35,163 bases of DNA from Mycobacterium sp. UM_CSW (GCF_000455205.1 NZ_AUWQ01000083.1:1-35163); one strand, 5' to 3'; counted from the first letter of the stretch, positions 16,656 to 25,105 are shown. The notes: generated by a model not told the origin, from the sequence alone. Numbers and translations are program-made.

Positions 16656-18803
16656 ATGAACTTTTCGATTTTTCCGCCAGAGATCAATTCCTCGCTCATA
16701 TTCAACGGCGCCGGGTCCGGTCCCCTCTTGGCCGCGGCGTCGGCCTGGGACGGACTGGCCGGCGAGTTGGGGTCGGCGGCCGACTCGTTCTCCTCGGTGA
16801 CCAACGGCCTGGCGGGCCAGGCCTGGCAGGGCCCGGCGTCGGCGGCGATGATTGCCGCGGCAACCCCCTACAGCGGATGGTTGAGCGCCGCAGCGGCTCA
16901 GGCGCAAAACGCCGCCGCGCAGGCCAAGGCGGTGGCAAGCGCGTTCGAGTCGGCCTTGGCAGCGACCGTGCATCCGGTGCTCGTCGCCGCCAACCGCAAT
17001 CAGCTTGCGCAGTTGGTTCGCTCAAACCTGTTGGGCTTCAACGCCCCAGCGATCGCCGCCGTCGAGGGCCAATACGAACTCATGTGGGCGGCCGACGTGG
17101 CCGCGATGGTCGGCTATCACGGCGGTGCGTCTGCCGCGGCCGCGCAATTGGCATCGCTGCCGCAGCTGCTGCAGAGCCTGCCCGCCGCGGCCACCCAGGC
17201 GGCCACGGTCGCCATCTCCGACAATCCCATGGTCGCCGCCGTCAGGTCGGCGTGCGACGGGTCGGTGTCCAAAGCGCGGACCCTACGCCTGGCCGCGGCC
17301 AGCAAGGTTGACGGTAGCGTCCGCACGATCACCACCACCGTGGGCGCGGCAGCGGCCGCCCCCGGCTTCAATCTCGGCATCGGCAACATCGGCAGCAATA
17401 ACCTGGGCTCCGGCAACACCGGCAACACCAACTTCGGCAACGGCAACATCGGCAACCAAAACCTGGGCAACGGCAACAACGGCAGCCTCAACTTCGGCAG
17501 CGGGAACGGCGCCGATGGCACAATCGCGTCCACCTTGAACCTGGGCAACGGAAACATCGGCAGCCAAAACCTGGGCAGCGGAAACTTCGGCAACCAAAAT
17601 CTGGGCTCGGGCAACACCGGGAGTGGAAACTTCGGCTCAGGCAACAACGGCAGCGGTAACTTCGGTAGCGGCAACATCGGCAACCAGAACTACGGCAGCG
17701 GGAACGACGGTAACGCCAACTACGGGTTCGGCAACTTCGGCAGTAACAACATCGGCTTCGGGAACTCGGGCCCCGGCGGCACGGCGGGTAGCGGCAACAT
17801 CGGCGCCGGGAACACCGGGAACAACAACATCGGCTTCGGGCTCACCGGCAACAACGAAATCGGTGTCGGGAACACCTATTTCAACACCGCAACCAATCAG
17901 TTCAACTTCGGCGGCCTGAACTCCGGCAGCGGCAACATCGGCCTGTTCAACTCGGGCACCAACAACGTCGGCTTCTTCAACTCCGGCAACGGAAACTTCG
18001 GCATCGGCAATTCGGGCGTCACCGACACCGGCCTCTTCAACTCCGGCAATGTCGACACCGGTCTCGCTAATTCGGGCGGCCTGGATATGGGCTTCGGAAA
18101 TGCGGGACCGAACGCATTGGCGGGCGGCAACCTGGGCTTCTGGAACTCCGGGGTCAACAACATGGGTATGGCAAACTCTGGCAGCTTCAACTTCGGCATG
18201 GGGAACTCGGGCTTGGACAACATGGGTATGTTCAACTCCGGCGTGGGCAATACCGGCAACTTCAATGCCGGAACGGACAACACCGGCGACTTCAACGGTG
18301 GGGACTTCAACACCGGCTACGAGAACTCGGGGTTGGTCAACACGGGCATGTTCAATTCGGGAACCCTCAACACCGGCGTGGGCAGCGCGGCTGTGCAGTC
18401 GGTTGCCAATTCGGGCTTCGGCAACACCGGGACGGACAACTCGGGCTTCTTCAATACCGGCGGCGGGAGCTTGAGCTCGGGCTTCTTCAACACGAATTCC
18501 AGCGGCTTCACCACGGGCTTCATGAACACGGGCAGCGGCGACGGCGACGTGGGCTTCTTCAACTCGGGGACCAGCCCCTCGATCGGCATACTGAACTCGG
18601 GTGGCGGCTTCGACGTCGGCCTCTTCAATTCGGGTCTGGGCGATTTCAACGTCGGCATCGGGAACTCAGGCGGCGGCGGCTTCAACACCGGCTTGTTCAA
18701 CACCGGCGCCTTCAGCTCGGGCCTGGCGAACATGGGCGCCGCATTCCTGAGCTCCGGCGCCTTCAACATGGCGCCGAACCAGTCGGGCTTCTTCGGGTTC
18801 TAA
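16656..18803 (+). CDS. PPE protein, MPTR subfamily
   Basis: 715 residues. The N-terminal PPE domain (about 1-180) begins [20 protein letters not shown] with the Pro-Pro-Glu motif at 7-9, a WxG turn in GQAWQGPAS, and [18 protein letters not shown]. After a helical linker, about 460 residues consist of MPTR pentapeptides of the form NxGxG ([15 protein letters not shown], later FNSGxxNxGF). MPTR PPE proteins are usually exported by ESX-5 and act at the cell surface. No PE partner gene is adjacent here. The stop codon is 4 nt from the stop of the converging hydrolase gene, with no terminator between. Confidence 0.95.
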   Translation: MNFSIFPPEINSSLIFNGAGSGPLLAAASAWDGLAGELGSAADSFSSVTNGLAGQAWQGPASAAMIAAATPYSGWLSAAAAQAQNAAAQAKAVASAFESALAATVHPVLVAANRNQLAQLVRSNLLGFNAPAIAAVEGQYELMWAADVAAMVGYHGGASAAAAQLASLPQLLQSLPAAATQAATVAISDNPMVAAVRSACDGSVSKARTLRLAAASKVDGSVRTITTTVGAAAAAPGFNLGIGNIGSNNLGSGNTGNTNFGNGNIGNQNLGNGNNGSLNFGSGNGADGTIASTLNLGNGNIGSQNLGSGNFGNQNLGSGNTGSGNFGSGNNGSGNFGSGNIGNQNYGSGNDGNANYGFGNFGSNNIGFGNSGPGGTAGSGNIGAGNTGNNNIGFGLTGNNEIGVGNTYFNTATNQFNFGGLNSGSGNIGLFNSGTNNVGFFNSGNGNFGIGNSGVTDTGLFNSGNVDTGLANSGGLDMGFGNAGPNALAGGNLGFWNSGVNNMGMANSGSFNFGMGNSGLDNMGMFNSGVGNTGNFNAGTDNTGDFNGGDFNTGYENSGLVNTGMFNSGTLNTGVGSAAVQSVANSGFGNTGTDNSGFFNTGGGSLSSGFFNTNSSGFTTGFMNTGSGDGDVGFFNSGTSPSIGILNSGGGFDVGLFNSGLGDFNVGIGNSGGGGFNTGLFNTGAFSSGLANMGAAFLSSGAFNMAPNQSGFFGF
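17395..18760 (+). repeat. MPTR-type tandem repeat array
   Basis: Near-15-bp units of the type GGCAACxxCGGC(A/T)(A/G)C, encoding Asn-x-Gly-x-Gly pentapeptides, then FNSGxxN units in the second half. The shift from GSGN-type to FNSG-type repeats lies near 17900. Such arrays recombine easily and differ between strains. Confidence 0.85.
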
Positions 18804-18807
18804 GGAG

Positions 18808-20106
18808 TTAACGCCCGCCGGACGCCACCGCCGCCCGACGGCGGTCGGACTTGTATGCCGCGCCGAGCCGCGGCACCTCGAGCGGGCCCTGATGGCGGGC
18901 GGCCTCGACGGCGTTGCGCAGCGGACTGGCCAGTCCCGCAAAGGAACCCATGTCGAAGAGCAACGGGGTCAGCAGCCGGTTGTGCACGAACGCGAAGGCG
19001 CTGCCGGAGTCCGGGTCGGCCCAGCCGAGGGTCCCGCCCAGACCCACGTGACCGAAACCCTTGAGCAGCCCGGGCACCGGCGACTCGTGGTAGCCCAGGT
19101 GAAATGGCATGGGCACCACCATGTTTGCGTCGGGCCACTTGCGCTGCGGCTGCCCCGCCAGGCCGCGCGCCAACTCCTCGGACAGATATTTCTTGCCGTC
19201 GATCCGGCCGTCATTGGCCAGCGCGGCGTACATCTTGGCCAGACCGCGGCCGGTCACCACGCCGTTGGCCGCCGGCACCTCGCCGTCCAGGAATTCGGTG
19301 TCGCCCTTGATGAGGGAAATGACGCCGGGAAAGTACATCGCCCCCAGCGCACCGGAGAACGGCAGGCCCGCCAGTTTCGGTGCGATGAAGTTGAACACCG
19401 GGGCGCGAAGCCGCCCCTGCGGGATCAGGATCTGGGCCGCCTTCGTCGGCGCCCCTTCGGGCGGGCGGCCGAGGTGCAGGCCGTCGGTGTTGAGCGGGCG
19501 CGCGATTTCCTGGCGGATCAGCTCCCGCATGCCCTTGCCCGTCACCGCCCGGGCCAGGCCGGAGAGCAGCCATCCGTAGGTCAGGGCGTGGTACGCCTGC
19601 ACGCCGCGCAGATGATCGACGGGCGCGGCGGCCAGGCGCTCTTCCATGAGTGCGTGGTCCATCAGCTCAATCTTGGTGACACCCCGCAGGTGCGACAACC
19701 CGGACCGATGCCGCAGCACGTCGCGGACCGTGATGTCGGCCTTGCCGTTGGCCGCGAATTCGGGCCAGTATTCGGCGACCGGGTCGTCATAGGACAACAG
19801 GCCGCGATCGGCCAGCCGGTGGATCACGGTCGACGCGATGCCCTTGGTAGCCGAGAACACCATCGCTCCCGTGTCGGCGGTCCAGCGTTCGGTGCCGGCC
19901 CGGTCCGACCACCCCGTCCAGACGTCGACGACGGGCACACCGTCGATGTAGACGGCCAGCGCACCGCCGCCGAAACGGCGGCCGAAGAACAACCGGGCGA
20001 AGATCCCGATGACATTGGCGAAATGGGGGTCGGCGGCGCCGGACACACCGCGGGGCAAGCCGTCGTCGGTCACCAGCAGGGTCGATCCCCTGCGCGATGC
20101 CATCAC
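18808..20106 (-). CDS. Beta-lactamase-fold serine hydrolase/esterase
   Basis: 432 residues of the beta-lactamase/class C esterase (EstB/LipE-like) family. The catalytic SxxK motif is SATK in GAMVFSATKGIAST, the tyrosine motif is YHALTYGWLLSG, and a GHVGLGGTLGW segment stands in for the KTG-like strand. No signal peptide, so probably cytosolic or membrane-associated. It likely hydrolyses a short acyl ester or lipid; the substrate is unknown. M. tuberculosis has several members (lipD, lipE, lipL, lipP) and I cannot assign this one. GTG 20106 lies 6 nt after a TAGCTT -10 element, suggesting a leaderless start; ATG 20103 follows immediately. Confidence 0.87.
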   Translation of the reverse strand: MMASRRGSTLLVTDDGLPRGVSGAADPHFANVIGIFARLFFGRRFGGGALAVYIDGVPVVDVWTGWSDRAGTERWTADTGAMVFSATKGIASTVIHRLADRGLLSYDDPVAEYWPEFAANGKADITVRDVLRHRSGLSHLRGVTKIELMDHALMEERLAAAPVDHLRGVQAYHALTYGWLLSGLARAVTGKGMRELIRQEIARPLNTDGLHLGRPPEGAPTKAAQILIPQGRLRAPVFNFIAPKLAGLPFSGALGAMYFPGVISLIKGDTEFLDGEVPAANGVVTGRGLAKMYAALANDGRIDGKKYLSEELARGLAGQPQRKWPDANMVVPMPFHLGYHESPVPGLLKGFGHVGLGGTLGWADPDSGSAFAFVHNRLLTPLLFDMGSFAGLASPLRNAVEAARHQGPLEVPRLGAAYKSDRRRAAVASGGR

Positions 20107-20112
20107 GGGATC

Positions 20113-20118
20113 AAGCTA
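20113..20118 (-). promoter_or_regulatory. -10 element for leaderless hydrolase transcript
   Basis: TAGCTT on the minus strand, then 6 nt, then GTG 20106 directly followed by ATG. It lies in the 39-bp gap behind the small membrane protein gene. Confidence 0.5.
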
Positions 20119-20145
20119 TCAGCCGGCAAACGCGCTGAACACAGC

Positions 20146-20310
20146 TCATTCCGGGGGCCGGGAGGTCTGGTCGCCCGGCGGTTGGTCGGGGGGCGGGGCG
20201 TTCAACCACTTCCTGAGCCGAAACAGCTGATTGACCACCATGCCGATGCCCAACAACATCAGCACGGCAACAATCGCCACCACCACCGCGGTGCCCACGA
20301 TGTCCATCAT
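20146..20310 (-). CDS. Small single-pass membrane protein
   Basis: 54 residues (MMDIVGTAVVVAIVAVLMLL...). One clear hydrophobic helix spans about residues 5-27, followed by a basic patch (RLRKW) and a Pro-rich polar tail (NAPPPDQPPGDQTSRPPE), so the C-terminus probably faces the cytoplasm. Upstream in-frame sequence is the shadow of the CsbD gene. The two Met codons at 20310 and 20307 are both possible starts. It diverges from the CsbD gene (57 bp apart) and lies 39 bp upstream of the hydrolase. Function unknown; the compact composition supports a real gene. Confidence 0.6.
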   Translation of the reverse strand: MMDIVGTAVVVAIVAVLMLLGIGMVVNQLFRLRKWLNAPPPDQPPGDQTSRPPE

Positions 20311-20367
20311 GGCAGGCGCGACGACCTGCGGTTTCGAGATGGCCCACCGCTGGGTAGTCACCAGCAC

Positions 20368-20541
20368 ATGAGTGGAACAGACAAGGCGAAGAACAAGATC
20401 GAAGATCTGGGCGGCCGGGCCAAGGAAGCCATCGGCAAGGCCACCGGAGATCACGACACCAGAAACGAAGGCCGGGCCGATCAGGCGAAGTCCAGCCTGA
20501 AGGACGCCGGCGAGAAGGTGAAGGACGCCTTCAAGAAGTAA
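20368..20541 (+). CDS. CsbD-family stress protein
   Basis: 57 residues, lysine/aspartate-rich and strongly helical: MSGTDKAKNKIEDLGGRAKE, AIGKATGDHDTRNEGRADQA and DAGEKVKDAFKK are the hallmark of CsbD proteins, small general-stress proteins of unknown mechanism. In Bacillus csbD is under sigma-B; here control is not visible. The longer open frame upstream belongs to the antisense of the hydrolase gene. A TAGTCA hexamer lies 7 nt before the ATG and could be a weak leaderless -10. A strong terminator follows. Confidence 0.88.
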   Translation: MSGTDKAKNKIEDLGGRAKEAIGKATGDHDTRNEGRADQAKSSLKDAGEKVKDAFKK

Positions 20542-20551
20542 TTGATGATTT

Positions 20552-20595
20552 GGCCAGCGGGTTCGCCGGTACCCTCGGCGGCCCGCTGGCCTTTT
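20552..20595 (+). terminator. Intrinsic terminator after CsbD gene
   Basis: GGCCAGCGGG (20552-20561) pairs perfectly with CCCGCTGGCC (20582-20591), with a further inner CGCCG/CGGCG stem, and is followed by TTTT. Canonical rho-independent structure. Confidence 0.85.
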
Positions 20596-20684
20596 CTGCT
20601 GCGACCGGCCAGCCCGGTGGAGAAACGTTTTTGCTGGCAATCCACGGCGCAATTGGCGTCGAATACCAGGTAAGGACACCGACA

Positions 20685-21386
20685 ATGCGAAGGTCTGCGA
20701 ACATGCGCCGATTCACGACATCCATGGGAGTCGCGGCCGCGTCGGCCGCCTTCGCACTGTTGGGCGCTCCCGCGCCCGGCGCGTCCGCCGATCCGTGTCC
20801 CGACGTCGAGGTGGTGTTCGCCCGCGGTTCCGGGGAACCGCCCGGCGTCGGCGGCGTCGGCGGGTCATTCGTCGACGCGCTGCGCGGGCAGATCGGCGGC
20901 CGGTCGCTCGGGGTGTATCCGGTGAATTACCCCGCCAGCACCGATTTTTCGAACAGCGACTTTCCGCTGACCGTCATCGACGGCATCCGTGACGCGGGTT
21001 CGCATATCGAGTCGATGGCGGCGAACTGCCCGAAGACCCGCGAGGTCCTCGGCGGCTACTCCCAGGGCGCGGCGGTAGCCGGTTTCGTCACGTCGGCTTC
21101 CGTACCGCCGGGCGTACCGGCGTCGGCGGTGCCCAAGCCCATGCCGCCGGACGTCGCCAACCATGTCGCAGCCGTCACGCTCTTCGGGACACCGTCGGGT
21201 CCGTGGCTGCAAAAGTACGGCGCGCCGGTGATCGCCATCGGCCCGCTCTATCAGCCCAAGACCCTGGAGCTGTGCGCGCCGGGCGACGGGATCTGCGGTG
21301 ACGGCAACGACGCCTTCGCGCACGTGTCGTATTCGGTGAACGGGATGACGGGCCAAGCGGCCACCTACGCCGCGAGTCACCTGTAG
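20685..21386 (+). CDS. Secreted cutinase-family esterase (Cut5-like)
   Basis: 233 residues. A Sec signal peptide (to about GAPAPGASA, then DPCPD) leads to a cutinase alpha/beta hydrolase: VVFARGSGEPPG oxyanion region, nucleophile motif GGYSQGAAVAG, and a C-terminal Asp-His pair in DGICGDGNDAFAHVSY. All triad members are present, so it should be an active secreted esterase or phospholipase. In the M. tuberculosis reference the syntenic gene (Rv3724A/B, cut5) is annotated as two pieces; here it is one intact frame. ATG 20685 has AAGGA 8 nt upstream; ATG 20703 is an alternative. The epimerase gene follows closely (19 bp). Confidence 0.9.
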   Translation: MRRSANMRRFTTSMGVAAASAAFALLGAPAPGASADPCPDVEVVFARGSGEPPGVGGVGGSFVDALRGQIGGRSLGVYPVNYPASTDFSNSDFPLTVIDGIRDAGSHIESMAANCPKTREVLGGYSQGAAVAGFVTSASVPPGVPASAVPKPMPPDVANHVAAVTLFGTPSGPWLQKYGAPVIAIGPLYQPKTLELCAPGDGICGDGNDAFAHVSYSVNGMTGQAATYAASHL

Positions 21387-21405
21387 CCCCGTGCAGAATC
21401 GCAGC

Positions 21406-22386
21406 ATGCATGTTCTGGTCACGGGCGGCACGGGATTCGTCGGCGGTTGGACCGCCAAGGCCATTGCGGACGCGGGGCACACCATCCGTTTCCTGGTGCG
21501 AAATCCCGACCGGCTGAAGACGTCCGTCGCCAAGTTGGGCGTCGACGTGTCGGACTACGCCGTCGGGGACATCACCGATCGCGTCTCGGTGCGGGAAGCG
21601 CTGCGCGGGTGCGACGCCGTCGTGCACAGCGCCGCCCTGGTGGCCACCGACCCGCGCCAGACCCAAGAGATGCTGACGACGAACATGCAGGGCGCGCAGA
21701 ACGTCCTCGGCCAGTCCGTCGAGCTGGGGCTGGACCCGATCGTTCACGTGTCGAGCTTCACGGCACTGTTTCATCCGGGCCTGGAGACACTCACGGCGGA
21801 CCTACCGGTCGTCGGTGGAGCGGACGGGTACGGAACGTCCAAGGCGCAGGTGGAGATCTATGCGCGCGGACTGCAGGACGCGGGTGCGCCGGTCAGCATC
21901 ACCTATCCCGGGATGGTCCTCGGCCCCCCGGCCGGCGATCAGTTCGGCGAGGCCGGCGAGGGCGTCAAGGCCGCGGTGCAAATGCATGCGATTCCGGGGC
22001 GCAGCGCGGCGTGGTTGGTCGTCGACGTCCGCGATCTGGCCGCGCTGCACGCCGCGCTCTTGGAGCCGGGGCGCGGGCCGCGCCGCTACACCGCTGGCGG
22101 ACATCGGGTTCCGGTGGCCGAGCTCGCATCCATGCTCGGCCAGATCGCCGGGACTACCATGGTCGCGGTTCCCATCCCGGACACCGCGCTGCGGGTGGCG
22201 GGGGCGGTAATGGACCGGGCGGGCCGGTTTCTGCCCTTCGAGACGCCGTTCACGTCGGCGGGGATGCAGTACTACACGCAGATGCCGGCATCGGACGACT
22301 CGCCCAGCGAGCGAGAACTCGGCATCACCTATCGGGACCCGCGTGACACCGTGGCCGACACGTTCGCGGCCTTGCGCGGCAGCTGA
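21406..22386 (+). CDS. NAD-dependent epimerase/dehydratase (Rv3725-like)
   Basis: 326 residues of the extended SDR superfamily. The N-terminal Rossmann loop is VLVTGGTGFVGG, and the Y-x3-K active site is YGTSK (preceded by a conserved VHVSSFTAL strand with the catalytic Ser). VVDVRDLAALHAALLE is the usual C-terminal helix-strand element. It may act on a nucleotide sugar, steroid or aldehyde; the substrate cannot be told. ATG 21406 gives MHVLVTGG directly; an in-frame GTG at 21391 is less likely. It lies 19 bp after the cutinase gene and before the alcohol dehydrogenase. Confidence 0.88.
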   Translation: MHVLVTGGTGFVGGWTAKAIADAGHTIRFLVRNPDRLKTSVAKLGVDVSDYAVGDITDRVSVREALRGCDAVVHSAALVATDPRQTQEMLTTNMQGAQNVLGQSVELGLDPIVHVSSFTALFHPGLETLTADLPVVGGADGYGTSKAQVEIYARGLQDAGAPVSITYPGMVLGPPAGDQFGEAGEGVKAAVQMHAIPGRSAAWLVVDVRDLAALHAALLEPGRGPRRYTAGGHRVPVAELASMLGQIAGTTMVAVPIPDTALRVAGAVMDRAGRFLPFETPFTSAGMQYYTQMPASDDSPSERELGITYRDPRDTVADTFAALRGS

Positions 22387-22401
22387 CCGCGTCGCTCAAC
22401 G

Positions 22402-22464
22402 CGCCGAGACTGTAAATCTGCAGACAGAGTGCGAGTAGGGGCCTGCAGAATTACAGGCTCGGCG
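22402..22464. repeat. Inverted repeat with 24-nt arms
   Basis: Arms 22402-22425 and 22441-22464 match at 21 of 24 positions (left begins CGCCGAGACTGTAAATCTGC) around a 15-nt loop. It fills the gap between the epimerase and alcohol dehydrogenase genes. It may be a transcript-processing or terminator stem, or a dispersed repeat. Confidence 0.7.
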
Positions 22465-22504
22465 AGACGGGCTCAAATCCAAGCCGGTGTAGGAGGATCG
22501 ACAG

Positions 22505-23674
22505 ATGAAGAGCGTCACGTGTACCAACGCCAAGCTCGAAGTCGTCGACCAGCCGACGCCGGTGCCGGGCAAGGGCCAGTTGCTGATCGAGGTACTGCGG
22601 TGCGGCATCTGCGGATCCGACCTGCATGCGCGCCACCACTGCGACGAGCTCGCCGACGTGATGGCCGAATCCGGCTACGACGCGTTCATGCGATCGGACC
22701 AGCACGTCGTGTTCGGCCACGAGTTCTGCGGCGAGGTCCTCGATTACGGGCCCGGCACCCGAAAGGCCCCGCGGACCGGCACCCGGGTCGTCGCCTTGCC
22801 GTTGCTGCGCCGCGGCAAGGAGGTGCATGGGATCGGGCTGTCGACGATGGCGCCGGGCGCCTATGCCGAGCAGCTCCTCGTCGAGCAGTCGCTGACGTTG
22901 CCCGTCCCCAACGGGCTGGCGCCCGAGGTGGCCGCCCTGACCGAACCGATGGCCGTCGGCTGGCATGCGGTGCGGCGCGGCGAGGTCGGCAAGGGTGATG
23001 TCGCGATCGTGATCGGCTGTGGGCCAATCGGTCTCGCGGTGATCTGCATGCTCAAGGCGCACGGCGTGCGCACCGTGATCGCCAGCGACTTCTCGCCGGG
23101 CCGGCGCGCGCTGGCAACCGCCTGCGGCGCCGACACCGTCGTCGATCCCGCCCAGGACTCGCCCTACGCGACCGATGCGAGCCGCAAGCACCTGCAGGGC
23201 ATCCTCGAGGCGTTCGATCTGGCGGTCGGCACCATCGAAAAGCTGCAACGGCTACGGCTGCCCTGGTGGCACTTTTGGCGCGCCGCCGAGGCCGCCGGCG
23301 CCGCAACGCCGAAACACCCCGTCATCTTCGAATGTGTCGGCGTCCCAGGCATTATCGACGGCATCATCGCGGGCGCCCCGCTGTTCTCGCGCGTCGTTGT
23401 GGTCGGCGTCTGCATGGGTTCCGACCACATCCGCCCGGCGATGGCGATCAACAAGGAGACCGACCTTCGGTTCGTGCTCGGCTACACCCCGCTGGAATTC
23501 CGCGACACGCTGCACATGCTCGCCGACGGCAAGGTCAACGTCGCCCCGCTGATCACCGGGACGGTCGGGCTGCCCGGGGTCGAGGCCGCGTTCGACGCGC
23601 TCGGCGATCCGGAGGCGCACGCGAAGATCCTCATCGACCCCAAGAGCGACGCCGCGACCCCGATTGGCGCATAA
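22505..23674 (+). CDS. Zinc-dependent alcohol dehydrogenase (Rv3726-like)
   Basis: 389 residues of the medium-chain dehydrogenase family. Catalytic zinc ligands are visible: Cys in RCGICGSDLH (about residue 36) and GHEFCGEV (His 72, Glu 73). The Rossmann motif is VIGCGPIGLAVICML. The four-cysteine structural zinc lobe is missing; in its place is ALPLLRRGKEVHGIG. It oxidises an alcohol or reduces an aldehyde with NAD(P); the natural substrate is unknown. AGGAGG lies 8 nt before ATG 22505. An inverted repeat separates it from the epimerase, so a single transcript is uncertain. Confidence 0.9.
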   Translation: MKSVTCTNAKLEVVDQPTPVPGKGQLLIEVLRCGICGSDLHARHHCDELADVMAESGYDAFMRSDQHVVFGHEFCGEVLDYGPGTRKAPRTGTRVVALPLLRRGKEVHGIGLSTMAPGAYAEQLLVEQSLTLPVPNGLAPEVAALTEPMAVGWHAVRRGEVGKGDVAIVIGCGPIGLAVICMLKAHGVRTVIASDFSPGRRALATACGADTVVDPAQDSPYATDASRKHLQGILEAFDLAVGTIEKLQRLRLPWWHFWRAAEAAGAATPKHPVIFECVGVPGIIDGIIAGAPLFSRVVVVGVCMGSDHIRPAMAINKETDLRFVLGYTPLEFRDTLHMLADGKVNVAPLITGTVGLPGVEAAFDALGDPEAHAKILIDPKSDAATPIGA

Positions 23675-23747
23675 CGGTTTCCGGCGGGAGTGATTTCACC
23701 GGCAATCACATCTGACCCATGGGCCCCTGGCGGAGCGGCCACCTGTC

Positions 23748-23807
23748 GTGCCCGCCTCCGAGCGACAAATCCCTAAGGGCGCCCGGTTGTCGCGCTGAGG
23801 CGGGCAC
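23748..23807. repeat. Inverted repeat with 21-nt arms
   Basis: Arms 23748-23768 and 23787-23807 (GTGCCCGCCTC...GCGACAA type) match at 19 of 21 positions with an 18-nt loop. It sits between two converging genes and may terminate both transcripts; no U-tract is present. Confidence 0.7.
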
Positions 23808-23868
23808 ATGGTTCGACCCCAACCTGCAGGGACTGATGTGACGTGTTGTCGTTGCCGCGACGGACCGT

Positions 23869-24255
23869 CTAGGACGCCGGCTCTATCTCCAGCCCGACGT
23901 GCACCTTGTCGATGCCGCCGCGCACGATCGAGTGCGCATAGAACCACCAGGCGTGATACCAGTACCGCTTGAGCACGGCGTTGTAGACGCGCCGCGTCTC
24001 GGACTTCGGCAGGACGCGGGCAACCCCTTCGACCGCCTCGCCCTTCGGCTTTCCCAACGCCGTGCTGCGCGCGAGCGTCACCCTAGGCGTGTTGCGGATC
24101 CGCCTGACCTTCCACGACCCGTCGTCGGTGATGACGAGCAGCTTGCCGCCCTCGGGAACGCCCCATATCGCGGTCGGCTTGGGGCGGCCGTCCTTGGTGA
24201 AGGTGGTCAGGAGCAGGTACTTGGACTTGATCACGTCCTGGAAGCTGGGAGCCAC
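23869..24255 (-). CDS. PPOX-class flavin/F420-dependent oxidoreductase
   Basis: 128 residues, the length of small split-barrel PPOX/F420-binding proteins. Typical features: YLLLTTFTKDGRPKPTAIWG at the N-terminus, KLLVITDDGSWKVRRIRNTPRVTLA, then GEAVEGVARVL and a Trp/Tyr-rich region (RYWYHAWWFYAHS). The family uses FMN or F420 in a dimeric barrel to reduce diverse compounds; the substrate is unknown. GTG 24255 lies 12 nt after the stop of the upstream SDR on the same strand, with AAGGATGAGG in the gap as ribosome site, so the two form an operon. Confidence 0.85.
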   Translation of the reverse strand: MAPSFQDVIKSKYLLLTTFTKDGRPKPTAIWGVPEGGKLLVITDDGSWKVRRIRNTPRVTLARSTALGKPKGEAVEGVARVLPKSETRRVYNAVLKRYWYHAWWFYAHSIVRGGIDKVHVGLEIEPAS

Positions 24256-24267
24256 ACCTCATCCTTA

Positions 24268-24972
24268 TCAGGTGTTGCGGCCGCCGTTGACGCCGAGTAT
24301 CTGGCCGGTGATGTAGCCGGTCTCCTCGGACACGAAGAACGCGCACGCCGCCGCGATGTCCTCTGGCCGGCCCACCCGGCGCACCGGAGTGCGCGCGATG
24401 TGGTCCTCGACCGTGCCCCCGAGCAGCTGCCGACGCTCGGCGCTGCGCAGCATCGGGGTGTCGACGAACCCCGGGGGCACCGCGTTGACGGTGATCCCGC
24501 TCGGACCGTATTCGAGGGCAAGCGACTTGGTCAGGCCGTTGACCGCGGACTTGGCCGCCACATAGTGGGCCATGAACGGCTGGCCGGAATGCGTGCTCGA
24601 CGAGGAGATGTTGACGATGCGCCCCCAGCCCGCCTCGACCATGTCGGGAAGCACGGCCTGAATGGTGTGGAACACCCCGTTCAGGTTGACGTCGATCACC
24701 TTCGACCACGCCTCGAAGGACATGTCCAGGAACTTCTTGAAGCCCTCCACGCCGGCCGCGTTGACCAACACGAGGATCGGGCCGAGCGCCTCGCGGATGG
24801 CCGCAACCGCCGCGTCGACCTGTGCGCGGTCGGTGACATCGGCGACGTAACCGAACCCGTCGTCGGTGGGCGACAGATCGATGACCGCCACCCGGAATCC
24901 GTCGCTGCGCAACCGCTCCGCGACCGCGCGGCCGATCCCGGACGCACCACCGGTCACCACCGCCGTCTTCAC
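24268..24972 (-). CDS. Short-chain dehydrogenase/reductase
   Basis: 234 residues of classical SDR. The cofactor loop is TGGASGIGRAV, followed by D in VIDLSPTDD (favouring NAD(H)), NAAG, catalytic Ser in NISSSSTHSG and Y-x3-K in YVAAK, then PPGFVDTPM. GTG 24972 yields the normal VKTAVVTGG N-terminus; the frame is open upstream but that part is intergenic. A GCGATCGC palindrome (24991-25006) lies 19 bp before the start, matching that in front of the mycofactocin-type SDR. It is transcribed with the PPOX gene and diverges from the TetR gene. Confidence 0.88.
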   Translation of the reverse strand: MKTAVVTGGASGIGRAVAERLRSDGFRVAVIDLSPTDDGFGYVADVTDRAQVDAAVAAIREALGPILVLVNAAGVEGFKKFLDMSFEAWSKVIDVNLNGVFHTIQAVLPDMVEAGWGRIVNISSSSTHSGQPFMAHYVAAKSAVNGLTKSLALEYGPSGITVNAVPPGFVDTPMLRSAERRQLLGGTVEDHIARTPVRRVGRPEDIAAACAFFVSEETGYITGQILGVNGGRNT

Positions 24973-24990
24973 CCGCGCCCACCCGCCTTC

Positions 24991-25006
24991 CTGAGCGATC
25001 GCCCAG
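24991..25006. promoter_or_regulatory. Putative TetR operator in front of the SDR/PPOX operon
   Basis: CTGAGCGATCGCCCAG is palindromic except for one base pair. It shares GCGATCGCCCA with two other sites in the window and lies 19 bp upstream of the SDR start codon. Confidence 0.5.
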
Positions 25007-25084
25007 CACGTGGGCTCGACATTGCCTATCACCCTTTCGCGAGGTCGGTCAAGTGGCCCGACAATCCCTACGGCAGCCGGTTGA

Positions 25085-25105
25085 TTTTTGGCGATCGCCC
25101 AATTT
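25085..25105. promoter_or_regulatory. Putative TetR operator overlapping the tetR promoter
   Basis: Core GGCGATCGCC (25090-25099) is a perfect palindrome with T/A-rich flanks (TTTT- and -CAATTT). It abuts TAGGGT (25105-25110), the likely -10 of the tetR gene, so binding would repress tetR itself. Confidence 0.55.

Noticed and set aside
17395-18760. CRISPR-like regular repeats
   Set aside because: The periodicity is that of in-frame MPTR pentapeptide codons, with no unique spacers.
18892-20541. Long plus-strand frame ending in CsbD
   Set aside because: Only the last 57 codons (from 20368) look like protein; the rest is the shadow of the hydrolase gene.
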